Shown here piece after piece: positions 11,498 to 23,429 of a DNA stretch of 64,000 bases; position 1 is the stretch's first letter; every line of letters starts with the position of its first letter. This DNA is from Laburnicola sp. R22_1 (taxonomy: Eukaryota > Ascomycota > Dothideomycetes > Pleosporales > Didymosphaeriaceae): assembly GCA_014281115.1 (NCBI GenBank), contig JACONQ010000020.1, positions 62,001-126,000 of the forward strand, read 5' to 3'. The position numbers and the translations under genes are program-made. The notes beneath the pieces were generated by a model. That model ran no database searches. It worked only from the letters and a program-made list of their open reading frames with translations, and had not been told where the DNA came from.

Positions 11498-12367
11498 TCA
11501 GGGTAGGTTAAGCATGATGGCTGAGCCAAGAATTCCAAACGTGTTCACGATGACGTATCCTTCTGGCGACGATTCCGCGGAAGGCATGTACACATCCCGA
11601 ATAGTGTCCATCGTCAAACGACCATCAAACGTCCTTCTGGAGCAAGTGTTATCTTGAAATGAATAGCAAACTGTTTTCAAGTCGGATAAATGCGTGAGAA
11701 GATCTTGATCGTGCTGGTATCCAAAAACTCTTCGCATAAGAGTACGGTCTATATGCAGTATTCTGGATTTGTACTCTTGGTAGCTCGATATATAAGTCCG
11801 GAGCGCGATGCAGCAACGTGAATTGAATATGGGGATCCAGCCTGGGACTGTGCTGGGCAAGCTGCCCGTGATATGTGGGGTGCAAAGCATCCACCTGGAC
11901 AGTACGTTGATGTTTCTGGCTTCATTCTTCGGAAACCTTTCATTGACCTTATCGATAAACATGTCTTTGGTGGTTGTTTTCCCGCGAGCATTTCTTTGAA
12001 AATCCTTGTGTAGTGTTGAAGATCCATTGGTGCATCGTTCGCTGAGCAATATGAATACGTAGAGGCAGCGACCGTCTTTGGCATGTGAAAAAGCCTATGG
12101 GTCTCGAATCTTTCTCTCCAATATCTCTAAATCGGACCCAAAGATGCGTATCGTACAACCCAGACTTTGTATCGTTTCCAAAGCTTTAATATCTTGAAAG
12201 ATCTTATGCATCAAGTCCATATGAGTCGTACGCTCCCATGCCGAGACATTGCAATCCAAAGCCGCGAGCAGACTTGAAATCTTGGATGGAAGTAGCATGC
12301 GAAGGATCCTTCCTCGAAAAGGCTCGACATTTGAGAATACGTCCGTGATAGAGATTTTCGGTGACAT
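11498..12367 (-). pseudogene. Fungal conserved hypothetical gene with two compensating frameshifts
   Basis: The minus frame starts with ATG at 12367-12365 and reads SITDVFSNVEPFRGRILRML, LLAALDCNVSAWERTTHMDL and IRIFGSDLEILERKIRDP, then meets a TAG at 12097-12095. The sense of the protein continues in the next frame (FHMPKTVAASTYS, then SANDAPMDLQHYTRIFKEML). Near 12005 it returns to the first frame (TTKDMFIDKVNERF through RWMLCTPHITGSLP and LMRRVFGYQHDQDLLTHLSDL). It ends at 11498 after SPEGYVIVNTFG. I know this protein type as a common fungal hypothetical family but no function. Two single-base indels that cancel fit the pattern; a sequencing error cannot be excluded. A paralogous fragment lies just beyond Copia-1. 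Confidence 0.6.
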
Positions 12368-12660
12368 CCTAGGCTTCCAAATATTTAGAAAGGTTATTAG
12401 ACAACGCCCATCACAGTTTTATGATGGTTTCTGTGCTGTTATGTGTTATAATATGAGAAATGAGATTTCTGTTGGTTATCATTAGCGTTTAGAAACGGAT
12501 TCCCGTTTTCGCTCAGATCATATCTGTTTTCAGGTAAAACTTAACTAGAAACATGTGGCTTGCATAGCACGTGAGAATAAACCTAATCTTAGCTGAATTA
12601 TCGAGATGTCCCGTCTTCAAGCCTCGTCGGAGCATCGTCAAGATCGGATCCATCTTGGCT
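12368..12660. other. Short intergenic stretch beside Copia-1
   Basis: This lies upstream of the minus-strand hypothetical gene and left of the Copia-1 insertion. A minus-strand frame of about 45 codons (near 12517-12650, starting MDPILTMLRRGLK) is open but unrecognised. Before Copia-1 arrived it lay just downstream of the paralogue fragment now at 18076. Confidence 0.4.
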
Positions 12661-12665
12661 ATATT

Positions 12666-12818
12666 TGTTAGCCAACTCTAAAATGTTCTACTATGTCGTC
12701 ACACAGTCATGTGACCTTGTTAATCTGGAATCTTCTAGATACTCCACTCCATGTATATAACCACTCTGACTTTATTAGATAGCAATCAACCAGTTCGTCT
12801 TTCTGTGGTACGCACACA
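12666..12818 (+). repeat. Copia-1 5' LTR
   Basis: 153 bp, with TG and CA ends. A TATATAA box lies within the LTR (about 12754-12760), a plausible start-site signal for the element's transcript. Confidence 0.95.
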
Positions 12819-12829
12819 GTTATAAGCCC
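12819..12829 (+). other. Copia-1 primer binding site, initiator-tRNA-Met anticodon type (mutated)
   Basis: GTTATAAGCCC starts immediately after the 5' LTR. It differs by one G-to-A change from the corresponding Copia-2 site, GTTATGAGCCC. That sequence is complementary to the anticodon stem-loop of initiator tRNA-Met rather than its 3' end, as known for Drosophila copia and yeast Ty5, which prime from a tRNA half. Confidence 0.6.
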
Positions 12830-12928
12830 AGATTGCACCCGCAATTAACAATTACTGAGTTCATTTGTCATCTTTTACAAAGACCTAATATAGACGACAG
12901 CCATAGAGTGGTGCCGCTATCAATCACG

Positions 12929-15900
12929 ATGTCGCTCAGCGACTCAGGAGTCACACGCGTTACTGTTATACTAGATAGACCAGCAGATTAGGAGTCTTAG
13001 TTCCAGCTACAACGAGAGAAGGCCGTCGTAGACAGTATCTGGAAATACTGCGACATCTCAAAGCCAAAGGATAAGCTACCAAAGCTCATTAAACCCACGA
13101 AACTATTGCCTAACGCTATCAAGGCTAGAGCAACCGCGATTAGCCAGCTAGATGCAGGCCAGCAGGCGATGTACAGCGATCTCCTTCACAACTAGAGATA
13201 CAAAAGAACAGAATATACAAACCTAAAGTGGAGAGAGGGCGAGCTTCTTATAGAAATCAGCCGCACTATCGCGACTCGCCACCTCTACCTAATCAATGGA
13301 AAAGACGATGTTTATGATCGATTGATCGCGCTCAAGCAGCAGCTTGCACCAACCGCAGCTGCACGCAGCAGAGAGCTGGTAACCAAGTACCGCGCTCTGC
13401 AGGAGAAGCCTCAAAGCCGCAACCTTGAACAATGGCTTAATAACTGGATTCACATTACGAATTAATGCAGGGAGGCAGACCTTCCTAAGACAACAGGCTA
13501 TCGAGCCTAAGACGATTTTCTAACAGTTGTCAGAACAATTGCTCCTGAGTGGGCTGGTGCATCGCACCATGACCTTATCCTAAAAGAGACTACTAGGAAA
13601 ACAGACAAGATTCAATCTCTAGCGGACTACGTTGCCCAATTCAGGATGTATCATCGACGAATTGGACTTACTACGGCTTTACTTGGAATGTTTGCTACAC
13701 TAGGCGTTTCAGCCCAACAGAACTAAGAATAGAAAGAACGATTGTTAAGCAAGGGATATCAGAAAACACTAGAGTGTGTCTGCGGAGGTCGACACTAGTA
13801 CAAGGACTGCTGGTACCTAGTTCTAGACCATCCAAAGAGACCGAAGAACTTCCAACTAGTACAGGCCACACAAGCTAAGGTGGCGGAGGCCTTAAAGGAC
13901 CCAGAACAAGCTAAGAGAATTGGCGATATCCTTGCGAGAGATGGGATAACTATAAAGAAGGCAGACAAGCTAATAAAGCTTGATGACGGAAAGACGTCAG
14001 TTAGTCGTGATTAGAGGTTTGCTGCCCACAGCTCATTCTCTGTTATACAGCCGCAATAGGTACAGCAGAAAGCGCTACCTACAATCATCAACCGATGGAT
14101 TCTAGACCCTGGTTCCAACATTCATGTCTGCAACTCGACCCGTTTCGGATGGACGGAGACACGCAAGGCAGAACCACAGGATATTCTCTTCGCAGGAGGA
14201 TCAACAGTACCTATACAAGCCTAGGGAAAAGTTACTTTTAATGTAAACTTGCCTTATGGTATAGGTCAGATTCAGCTCACAGATATTGCTCTTGTAGAAG
14301 GTTTTTTCACAAACGTTGTAAGCCTCTTAAGATGCCGAGCAGTAGGCGTGTAATTTAACTTAGGACGAGATGTGATATACCAGCATCATCCGTCAAACGT
14401 CATTTGCTCGCTACAGCACAAGAATGGCCACTAGATCATCAATGCTAAGGACAACGACCGACCAACGCTGAGTAGTTTTGCTACAGCTCTTTGACGAACA
14501 TACAAGACCTCGAGAGAGGATCGATATCTAATTATAGCATCTCACATTAAAGCGTATAAGCTATTTGCCTATGCAAGCAAGGAAGCAATCGATCATATAA
14601 ACGAAAACGTGAGAGGGATAGCTCTGGATCCAGATACCCAAGCACCTCGACTACGAGAATGCGACATATGCATTAAAGCGAAATCGGCAACTTAAGTGAG
14701 CAGACGCCAGCCTAAAGAACAGGCTATAAGGCCATTCTATCGGATTGTAATTGATCTTGTGCAGCTTATCCCTACAGGGGAGACCTGCTACAACAGAGAC
14801 CGATACTTGCTACACGCCGTGTGCGAGTACTCAAAGTGGCATGAAGTGACCACACTCACGGACAAGACACTGCACTCGGTAGTGCCAGCTCTAAAAGCAT
14901 TAATCAACAAAATCCAACGTCAGTATGGGTACATTGTAGTCGTACTCAAGATTGATGGTGAGCGGGGCTATGGCATTGAGCTCTATGACATTGCGAAGCA
15001 AGCAGGCTTCAAGATCGAGCTACGAGCTCCGGATACTGCTGAGCAGCTTGGCGCAGCAGAAAAGGCAGGACATATCATCATCACAAAAGCAAGAGCGCTT
15101 CGAATCCAAGCAGGACTACCGAAGTCACTATCAAATGAGCTAGCTATCACTGCGGCTCGAACCGCCAACGTCACGCCAACAAAAGCTATCAATTGGAAGA
15201 CGCCGTACGAGCTTGTTCACGGCAAGCAGCCTTCAGTTGCTCATTTTGCTCCGATTAGATGTAAAGCTTACATTCTCAACAAAAAGTTAAAGAAGGCTGA
15301 TAAGCTTGAATCTCGCACCTTTGTTGGATACTTGGTTGGATATGACTCTACCAACATTTTTCGCATCTGGCTGCCTAAAAAGGACCAGGTAATTCGCGTA
15401 CGAGACGTGATTTTCAAGCGCGAAAGTCGTTTTGGTGATGACTCGGTCGTAGAGAGAGAGGCTGTGACGCAGGAAGAGATAGAGGTTTTGGATATACCTC
15501 ACTCTCAAGACGTGCAGGCCACTCTAAGCGATCTAATTGAGCCAATGCAGTCATGGCTTCACACTACTATACACAATCGCAACAAGGAGGATGAGCCTTA
15601 TATGGCCTATCTACTAACGCCGGAGCCATCAATTCGTGGCAACACAGCGCCGCCTCAGCAGGAGGAAGGCGAGGATATCTTCAACACAGGCGCGCAGGAT
15701 GCGCAGGATAACTAGCAAACTGCAGAAGAGCAGGACACTAAGCAACAGTTGCAGGAGCAATTGCTCTAAGAGATGCAGTCTAATTAAGAAGACAATAGCC
15801 CAATAATCTATCCCAGAGTACCGCAGCAGGAGAGCGTTACTAGTCAAGGACAAGGGCCACTCACGCCGATCGCATTAGGCCACCGTAGCCAGCCTCAAAA

Positions 15901-17842
15901 GGCACCTTCAACTCTACCCAAAGGATAGGCGAGTTCAGGCGAATATGTTCCAGATCGACAGAGAAACAACGCACCCAGGATGGCTAATCCTAAAGTTAGA
16001 AGCAGCAGCAACGTCGTTGCAGGCAAACAAGCTAGGAAGCCACCAAATTAGGCCTTAGCTACATACTATACAGCTTTTGCAGCAGCAACAAATCCAACAG
16101 CCCTAGCAAAGCTAGTTAGAGAATTACTAAAGATAAGGCTCTATCGCGATCAGCTACCGCCACCGCCGAAGCGCTAGAAAGACCTCAAGAATCATCTATT
16201 CAGCGCAGAGTTTACCTAGGCAGTTTGAGCAGAGTTTAATAGCTGCTAGGCAAAGCACTGTTTTAAGCGCACTAAGGCGACTTCAGCTACAGCAGATGCT
16301 AAGATACTGCCTCTAATATAGGTTTTCATATACAAGTTTAACAAAGACGGATATCTATACAAGTTCAAGGCACGCCTCTGCGTACGAGGTGACCTACAAG
16401 ACACGTGGGGAGACACGTACGCTGCTACACTAGCTATAAAAGTGTTTCGAGCACTTATCGCTTTAGCAGCAGCCTTTAACCTACAGATGTTTCAGTTTAA
16501 CGCGTTGAATGCCTTTCTCAACGCTTAACTACCGCGAAAAATATACTGCCGTACCCCAGAAGGATTTATAGACAAATTCGGTGAGCTTCTTGAGCTGCAA
16601 CGAGCACTCTATGGCCTCAAGGAAGCCCCACTGCTTTGGTACCAAGAGCTGTCATCAACCTTAAAGAAGCTCGGCTTAAAGCCAGTACTAGGAGCTCCAT
16701 GTTTGTTCACAAACAATCAATTAATTGTGTTCTTTTATGTGGATGATATCGTCGTTCTTATACATCCGCTCAATATAAGGGCCTACCGCGTGTTCAAGCA
16801 ACAGCTGCTTAACACATATGACATTCGCGAGCTAGGAGAGCTCAAGTGGTTCTTAGGGATTCGAGTAATTCGTGAAGAGCTCACAAGATCTATCTACTTA
16901 ATCCAGGACTCATTCATTAACAAGGTCGCGACAAAGTTTAACCTCAAGCTTAATAGACGATATCCAGACATACTATTAAAGGAAAACAACCTCATGCCTT
17001 CAACGGAGGAACTAAGCGCAGCTCGAACACACAGATATCAGCAATTAGTGGGCTCACTAGCCTACATCTCAACCTCAACGCGCCCAGACGTCGCGCGAGC
17101 TCACTCAATGCTGGCACGTCATCTTCAGAACCCAGGGCAGAAGCATATGTACGCAGCCCAGCATATCTAGCGATACCTAATTGGTACAAAGAACCTTGCT
17201 ATTCGTGCATCAGCAGATATACAAGGCGGAATCACGAGTATCTCAACACCAGAATCAGCCCAGCAGGAGCTAGAACCGTTATTTTATAGCGCATCAGATG
17301 CGGCCTTTGCAGATGAGCCACAGACTCGTCAAAGTTCTTAAGGCTATCTTTTCAAGCTTTACGGCCTACCTATTAATTAGAAGGCGACAGTTCAACCATT
17401 AGTCACAAAATCGACTACTGAGGCTGAGCTTCTATCTCTATCACTAGCAGGAGGAGAGATAGAGTGGTGGCAACGCTTCTTTTAGGCAATTCAATTCGAC
17501 CTAGAGTTTACACTATCGCTCTGGTGCGACAACTAGCAAACTGTCTCAATTGCAACTAAGACAGCCGATAAGCTTCAGACAAAGCTTAAGCACGTAGACG
17601 TGCACCACCACTAGATACGTTAGGAGGTATCAGAAGGCAGACTGCAGATTGAATAGAAGCCCACTGCAGAAATGCCAGCTAATAGCCTTACAAAGATCTT
17701 TCTACGCCAAAAACACGCAAGCTTTATACGCTAGCTTAGACTTAGCGATATTTTAGTAAAACTAGAGCCTTAAACAGACTTAGAGGATATTGTATTTAGC
17801 TCAAACAAGCTTGACGGGTGGTACTAGGGGTACACACGCTGA
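12929..17842 (+). pseudogene. Copia-1 gag-pol polyprotein, inactivated
   Basis: A single frame of 1,638 codons runs from ATG 12929 to TGA 17840-17842 without a frameshift but with many TAG/TAA stops. Gag carries a CCHC knuckle at 13775-13810 (C-x2-C-x3-H-x4-C). A degenerate protease motif LDPGSNIHV lies near 14101. Integrase is the longest surviving stretch (14696-15715). It has VIDLVQ, KIDGERGYG and GAAEKAG, which give D-D-E, then the copia C-terminal SRTFVGYLVGYDSTNIFRIW. Reverse transcriptase keeps FFYVDDIVVL with an intact YVDD at 16736-16747. RNase H has KSTTEAELLSLS near 17410. The stops sit at expected Trp or Gln codons. The element is dead as an autonomous unit, although the RT motif survives. 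Confidence 0.9.
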
Positions 17843-17917
17843 GATCACTAAGAACAAGAACTTAGAGTCACTTATTTTTAGCTTTCGTTTCTGCAATTTA
17901 CTTAAGCTAGGGGGGTG

Positions 17918-18070
17918 TGTTAGCCAACTCTAAAATGTTCTACTATGTCGTCACACAGTTATGTGACCTTGTTAATCTGGAATCTTCTAGATACTCCACT
18001 CCATATATATAACCACTCTGACTTTATTAGATAGCAATCAACCAGTTCGTCTTTCTGTGGTACGCACACA
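17918..18070 (+). repeat. Copia-1 3' LTR
   Basis: 153 bp, two differences from the 5' LTR (CAGTCATG versus CAGTTATG, CCATGTAT versus CCATATAT). Both mutated states are in this copy. Confidence 0.95.
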
Positions 18071-18075
18071 ATATT

Positions 18076-18385
18076 GTAGATCTTAGAGCGCTCTGGGCAG
18101 GACGCCAACACAAAAACCCGTAGAGGGTGAAAGCCAAACCGATTCCATGATATAGGGGGCTTCTCAAGCGTAAGGCAAGTTTCTTTAGGTCTGCACCGAA
18201 TATTTCAATTGACCCTAGTTCTTCAAGGCTCCTAAGGTCTGACCTGTCCGGGAAGATATCATCAATAATGTCCGTGAACTTCTCCCTTTCAGCCTTTCAT
18301 TGTCAGATCACAGTCAAGAGCCCCTGCTAGTTTAGCAACGTCATGCAGACCAAGCATTCCCATCAACATTCTGCGGACGGACTAA
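18076..18385 (-). pseudogene. Paralogue fragment of the 11498-12367 gene, cut by Copia-1
   Basis: The minus strand reads VAKLAGALDCDLT in one frame, then shifts by one base (near 18285) to ERGKFTDIIDDIF and LEELGSIEIFGADLKKLAL. These line up with LLAALDCNVS, MDLMHKIFQDI and IRIFGSDLEILER of the hypothetical gene at 11498-12367. The fragment stops at the Copia-1 target site, so the two genes were tandem paralogues on the minus strand before the insertion. The rest of the protein is not recognisable on the other side. It carries one frameshift independent of the insertion. Confidence 0.55.
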
Positions 18386-19820
18386 CGTCTGCGGATTCAT
18401 GAAGATGCCCCAAAGTGCCATGCTGTTTACTTTGGACGAGATCGGGGCTGCTGGTGGTAACAAAAGCCGCGGTTGAATCACCATTCCTGCGCGGTATTTT
18501 TAGAACCCTGGTGGTTCCGTTTCCTGGAATCTAAATTCCAGATGTCGCTTTTAGCTAGCGCTCTTGTTCTTTGCCAAGGTGGAGCACGCCCGCCAAGCGC
18601 TAAGGTTAAATCGGATACTGATTATGAAAATGCAAACCTCGTTTAGAGCTAGCCACTTTAGTATATTATGAGTTAATACTAACATGGGATTTTTTTCTTC
18701 TAGAATATATTGCACGTGTTAAAGAACATTAGGCTCTTTTCTACCACAAGCGCTTACACACTTCTCTTAAACAAAATTCTATTAGAGACTTCGAACTTCT
18801 CGGCTTCATCCTGGCACGGATGTGCATCGTTATCTTTCTTGATCGCTCTCGAAGGGACGAATATCCGGTTGCTCTTAGAAGGAATCGAGCTGAAACAATG
18901 AGACAAAGACTCAGCCAATTCAGCCACTTCATTTTCAATTGGGGAGAAGATGATTCGCAAGATACTCGATCTCCAACTCCTTCTCCCCCATCTTATCGTA
19001 GTCGGGCTTCGAACATCTGGGGCGAGAGACCAGTGCTTCACCAAATTGGTGTGGACAGCGGCCTTGACATTGAGATCAGCAGCGTACATGATTGAAACAC
19101 GGTGGAGAATGTTATGGCTTGAGACGCTACCTAGGTATATAATAACTTCAGGTGAAAATCAACTTCAAAATGGCAGGATACCAAATAAGTCTAATTGATA
19201 GGCAGAACTTCTACAGTGCGATACCTCTCGACGGTTCCGCGATGTGTCTAGCTTTCCGCACCAAGTCACCATGCGCGTCAGATTCCATTCCCTTCTCAAT
19301 TGACTGTTCCAAGGTTTTCAGGTCACCGCTGGTAGCTCCGCAAACGCTCTCACAAGAGAAATGCCATATCTGCCGCGAGGCATCTCCACGTTTGTGGAGC
19401 AAAAATGGCTTCCGCCGCAGCAAACGACAATCTTTCCGCTGTCGGTGTATTTCCTAAGCTCCAATAATGTAACAGACGATCTGGTCGCTACGGAAAGAGA
19501 GAGCTGGTTTGACTGACCGGCGATGACGGCAGGGGTCTGAGGCCACGGTCATTGGATAAGCTGAACCATGAGTCAACTTCAACGTTCTGGGGACTGCGGC
19601 GAGGCTCGGGGGCTCAGAGATGGCAGAGCTGCCCGTTTCATCGGATCGTAGGTAATGTTGGCGGGCAGCCGACGACTGTTGGGTCCTGAAAGATAGCGGC
19701 CTCTGCTGCTACCGAGTTTCCCGTCTCCTTATCTGATTGTATGGAGTTGACTGGGGGAGCCTGTACGCGTGGGTGTACACGCCGGAGGGACGGCGAGTGC
19801 GGAGGCTTTTCGTCATTTCA
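18386..19820. other. Decayed or unrecognised coding fragments
   Basis: Overlapping short frames occupy 18710-19457. The two best are on the minus strand. One is 18754-19089 (start MYAADLNVKAAVHTNLVKHW, Arg/Ser-rich). The other is a Cys-containing stretch at about 19330-19450 (KIVVCCGGSHFCSTNVEMP). They could be exons of one gene, but I see no family motif and the opposite strand is equally open. 19458-19820 holds no ORF of note. The stretch ends at the target site of hAT-2. Confidence 0.3.
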
Positions 19821-19828
19821 GCTGTTGT
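19821..19828. repeat. hAT-2 (left copy) target site duplication, outer
   Basis: GCTGTTGT, repeated perfectly at 22929-22936. Eight bases is the hAT target duplication length. This pair shows that the left copy inserted here by normal transposition. Confidence 0.85.
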
Positions 19829-22800
19829 CATCGTTCCCAATAGTCGGTCCGACTGTTAGTTACTGTTACTAACAGTCGGATTCCTGGGCAGTCGGTCAGT
19901 AAGGGGACCCCCTTCCGTAACTGACTGATGGATGAGGCTGTAGTTACTGCAGTAACTGGCCTATGCAGAGATTTTACTAGTGTTAAGGCTAGAGGTGAAA
20001 CCTGCTAAGGGCGCCAGTAATAAGCTATAGAGATTAGATGCCGGATTCGTCAAATCTCTATAATAAACTCAACTTTCTCTATCTCCTAGTCACAGCCTGA
20101 CACCCATCAATATAAGGTCCTTCTTAACGTCCCAGAATTATACGCCTCGCCACCCGACGTCGTCGTCGGCCGGCCCTAGTACCCAGGCCGCGGCCACCCA
20201 CTTTGCGTCGTCCTGCTATCTTAAGAAGGCAAGGGCGACCTCGCTAATGCCCTCTACGTCCTTATCCATTGTATCGTCGGGCCTAACGCCCTTAACGCCT
20301 AAGGCTCCGGCTAAGTTGCTCTTGAAGGCCTTCCCCCGCAAAGTGGGCCAGAACAACGGCGTTAAGTTCCTAGTGGACTGGAACAATATACACTACGCTA
20401 ATAAGCTTCTAGTGGCGTTATGGGTGGGATATTGGGTATGGGACCTGCGCTAGATCTCTGGCAAGGCCAAGTTGTTAAATATCTGGCGTTACGGCGCGGA
20501 CCTAGTCTATATTAACGCTGTTGGCAAGCGCACAAGGCTCTAGCTCTGTAAGACCTGCTACCTAAAGGGGTTAACAATGGCTTGCAAAGCTGTCAATTCC
20601 ACTGCGCATATCGCCACCTATCTCTAGAAAGAGCACTCTATTAGTGTTGTAAGTGGCCAGCTGTTCCCGACAGGGCGCCTAGGGCCCCTGGATTCATGGG
20701 CAGCGTCGCGGGCAGCGGGTAGTGCCTTTAGGGGAAGCCATACGCCATGGCAGGAGACGTTGTTGTTGAGGGCGTATGTGGACTAGGTGATACTGCAAGA
20801 CGTGAGTTTTAACTCAGCCACCTTGGCTGAAGTCTAGAGTCTTATTGTGTGGAATCGGCTCGACCTTCTTGAAGCTCTACTATTATTAACAACCACCCTT
20901 TCTAGCTATATAGTAGATAGTTTGAAAGCGCGCAAAGCGAAGGTTCGATTAATACTAAACTTGGCTGTTAGTAGTGTGGCGTTAAGCGTGGACGTATGGA
21001 CTTCTCCAAACCACTTTTTATTTCTAGCAGTAGTTGCCCACTTTGTTAGTATGCCAAGCCCTTACTAGTAGCGCGTTGTCTGAAGACCCTCGAACTTCGC
21101 AATATTACTATAAATTACTGTATTTTAACAACTTACAGATATTAACAACTAACCTTAGGATTTGCTTATTAGCTTTAAGAACCTCCTTAGGGACCATATG
21201 GGCGCCAATTAGGCTATTGCTATCCTCTTTGTTATTAACAACTACAATATCGCCACCTAGTTCAGCTATTTTGTAGGCGACAATGCGACAAATAATAACG
21301 CTAAGCTTATCGCGGGCCTTAACCTTCACCCCAATATTTCTATTACCTTTAAGCACTATATACGCTGCGCGGGCCATATAATTAACCTTGTTGTTAAGGC
21401 CCTAATATATAGAAATAGTGTTAGCAAGTTTGAAGAAGAGTTAGCTTAGGCCGCTCCCTAGGATCAATTTCAACTGTATAGAAAGCATAGGATTGTTGGG
21501 AAGCTCTATAACTTTATAAATGCTATTCTTGCGTCCTATAAACGCCGCGAGCTGTTCACGACTATATAAACTGAGCTAGGCAACAAGGACCCCCTCTGGC
21601 GATTTAGCAGTCTCTATTTAATACAGGACGGCAGGATTAGGTGGCACTCCGTGTATCGCATGCTCTTACGCTGTTATGAGCTTTGAGACCTAATCTCCAG
21701 GTTCACGCGTTGGTGGAGAGCTCTGTCGGGCGCTGACGACGTCGCCGCCAATGAGGACGGCGATGAGGAGGATAAGGAGGAGCTGGACTACAACCTATTA
21801 GCCGACGCCCTCTTAGACAATAAGTAGGATGACGTTAAAGAGCTCGCCGACTTTCTTAAGCCCTTCTATTAGATGACTTTAAGACTTGAGGGCAACGTCA
21901 GCACCTCTGGGTACAGGAGTCTCTAGCAGACACTCGTTAACTTGCAACACCTCTGGCGGAGACTCTACAAAGTCAAAGACGCTGTCGCCTACAAGCCTAA
22001 CAACTCCTATATTAAAAACGCCACTAGGTTTGCAATATAGAAGCTTACGTCGTATTTTATCAAGCTTGTAATAGATTAGCTATCCTCACCGTACTGCGTC
22101 GCGACTGCCCTTAACCCGCAGCTTCGGCTACTCTAGTTTCAAGGGCAGTGGTCAGCCTACCTAGCTTGGTACAAGAAAGCTGAGAGATCCCTAAAAGACA
22201 TCTTTTAACAGTATGTTAATGCGAAGGAGAAGGAGGTAATTAAGCTTGACGCCTCTGCCCTCTATCGTCGCAAAACGCCAGGTGGCAAATATTATAACAA
22301 GAAGTTCGAGGAGACTATGGCTATTAACCTCCACTTACAGACCAACTCCCGGGCTCACAAGAAAGCCCGGACGTCAAACGAGCTAACAACGTATTTTGAC
22401 AATATACGCGGAGACCTCCTTGTTGCTTAGGACGAGGACCCGATTTACGGAGACCCCATAACTTGGTGGCATTACGTAGGTAAGAAACAGTACCCTATTT
22501 TGTACAAAGTCGCCCTTAATTATTTATCTATACCTACCACCTCTTGTGAGTGTGAGAGGTGCTTCAGCAAAGCACGGAGGACTATATCAACGGATAGAAA
22601 CCTCCTTTCTCCAGCTACAATAGAGGCCTTGCAACTCCAACGTAATTGGATTCAAAACAAGGCTATTAGGAGTGAGCTGAACGAGCTTACAGCTCACATC
22701 TCCGCCAGAGGAATATTTGAGGATATGGACGACGATTTGAGGTGTACGACTCCAGTAACTCCAGTAACTGCACCCTTTAGTTACGGAGCTATTGAGTAGT

Positions 22801-22928
22801 AAGCAGTTACGGCAGCCCTCAGTTACTGTACTCAACCCACCCCCATTAGTCGGTCCGTCGGGCGAGACGTACAGTTACGGCTTCAAATATATCCAATAGT
22901 TACTAGTAACCGACTATTGGAAACGTTG
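19829..22928 (+). mobile_element. hAT-2 left copy: complete 3,100-bp hAT transposon
   Basis: The terminal inverted repeats are about 20 bp: CATCGTTCCCAATAGTCGGT at the left end, and the complement of the right end reads CAACGTTTCCAATAGTCGGT (18 of 20 identical). A perfect 8-bp duplication, GCTGTTGT, flanks both sides. Subterminal regions carry many AGTTAC/GTAACT motifs and a 12-bp-stem hairpin (about 19849-19879). The single ORF encodes a hAT transposase ruined by stops. Confidence 0.92.
20112..22799 (+). pseudogene. hAT-2 transposase, left copy, RIP-inactivated
   Basis: One frame of 896 codons ends at TAG 22797-22799. The start is ATA here (20112-20114), whereas the right arm keeps ATG, so the initiator itself was lost by G-to-A change. 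The N-terminal part resembles a BED-type finger region (CKTCYLKGL near 20550). SVDVWTSPNHFLFLAVVAHF (about 20985-21045) and FVGDNATNNN (about 21270) are the hAT catalytic-core blocks. SIPTTSCECERCFSKARRTI (about 22530-22590) is the C-terminal hAT dimerisation domain. Stops are nearly all TAG at expected Gln/Trp codons. It cannot encode a functional protein. Confidence 0.88.
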
Positions 22929-22936
22929 GCTGTTGT
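22929..22936. repeat. hAT-2 (left copy) target site duplication, inner
   Basis: GCTGTTGT, identical to 19821-19828. Its reverse complement is retained beside the inner end of the right copy at 30679-30686. Confidence 0.85.
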
Positions 22937-23429
22937 CGTACACGTGTCAGCCACGCTAAGACATCTAATTGTATCTATATGGTGATTGGTGACGGCGGGG
23001 GCGCGAAAAATAGCGGTGAGGCCGCTTGTTGTTACGGCTTTTGTGAGGGTAAAAGGGTGGAGTGAGCTTAGGAAGGTCTTGGTGACACTGACGAGCAGGC
23101 GTCAGGTCTATTGTGATCATTTGATTGTATAGTATGTAGGAGAAAGTTCCATGATCGCGTGGGCGCTCGTGTTGTTGCGGAGAGCGCGAGGGCACCGAGG
23201 GCACTGAGGGCGCTAAGGACGCCGATAGGCAAGGGTGTGAGGCCCCGTTGCAACCGGAATGATCACCCACTTAAGTGCCGTCAACTGGTTTACCAGGGTC
23301 TCCTGATCCTACAACCGAATTCCGCCCCATCTCCACCCCGCTGTATTTAAGGCGCGACTCCTCCGTTACACTCCAGACCTCTTCACTTCATGTTTTCACC
23401 CATTCAACCAAGCCGCACAAGCTTTCGAA
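22937..23429. other. Upstream region of the BTB gene, left arm
   Basis: No gene is supported here. The Ala/Leu-rich short frames come from a GC-rich simple stretch near 23180-23230 (repeated GAGGGCACYGAGGGC-like units). The last ~100 bp have a CT-rich, ATG-proximal character typical of a fungal 5' leader. Confidence 0.4.

Larger units (their letters stand above)
12666..18070 (+). mobile_element. Copia-1: full-length Ty1/copia LTR retrotransposon, RIP-degraded
   Basis: The element is 5,405 bp, bounded by 153-bp LTRs that start TGTTAGCC and end CGCACACA. It is flanked by the 5-bp duplication ATATT (12661-12665 and 18071-18075). The LTRs differ at two sites, both explained by CpA-to-TpA type change in the 3' copy. 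A polypurine tract (AGCTAGGGGGGTG) abuts the 3' LTR. The internal order is Gag, protease, integrase, reverse transcriptase, RNase H, which defines the copia superfamily. It interrupts a minus-strand host gene fragment. Confidence 0.95.

Noticed and set aside
23159..23350. Ala/Leu/Arg-rich small protein (both arms)
   Set aside because: It comes from a short GC-rich simple repeat. Opposite-strand frames are equally open and there is no motif.
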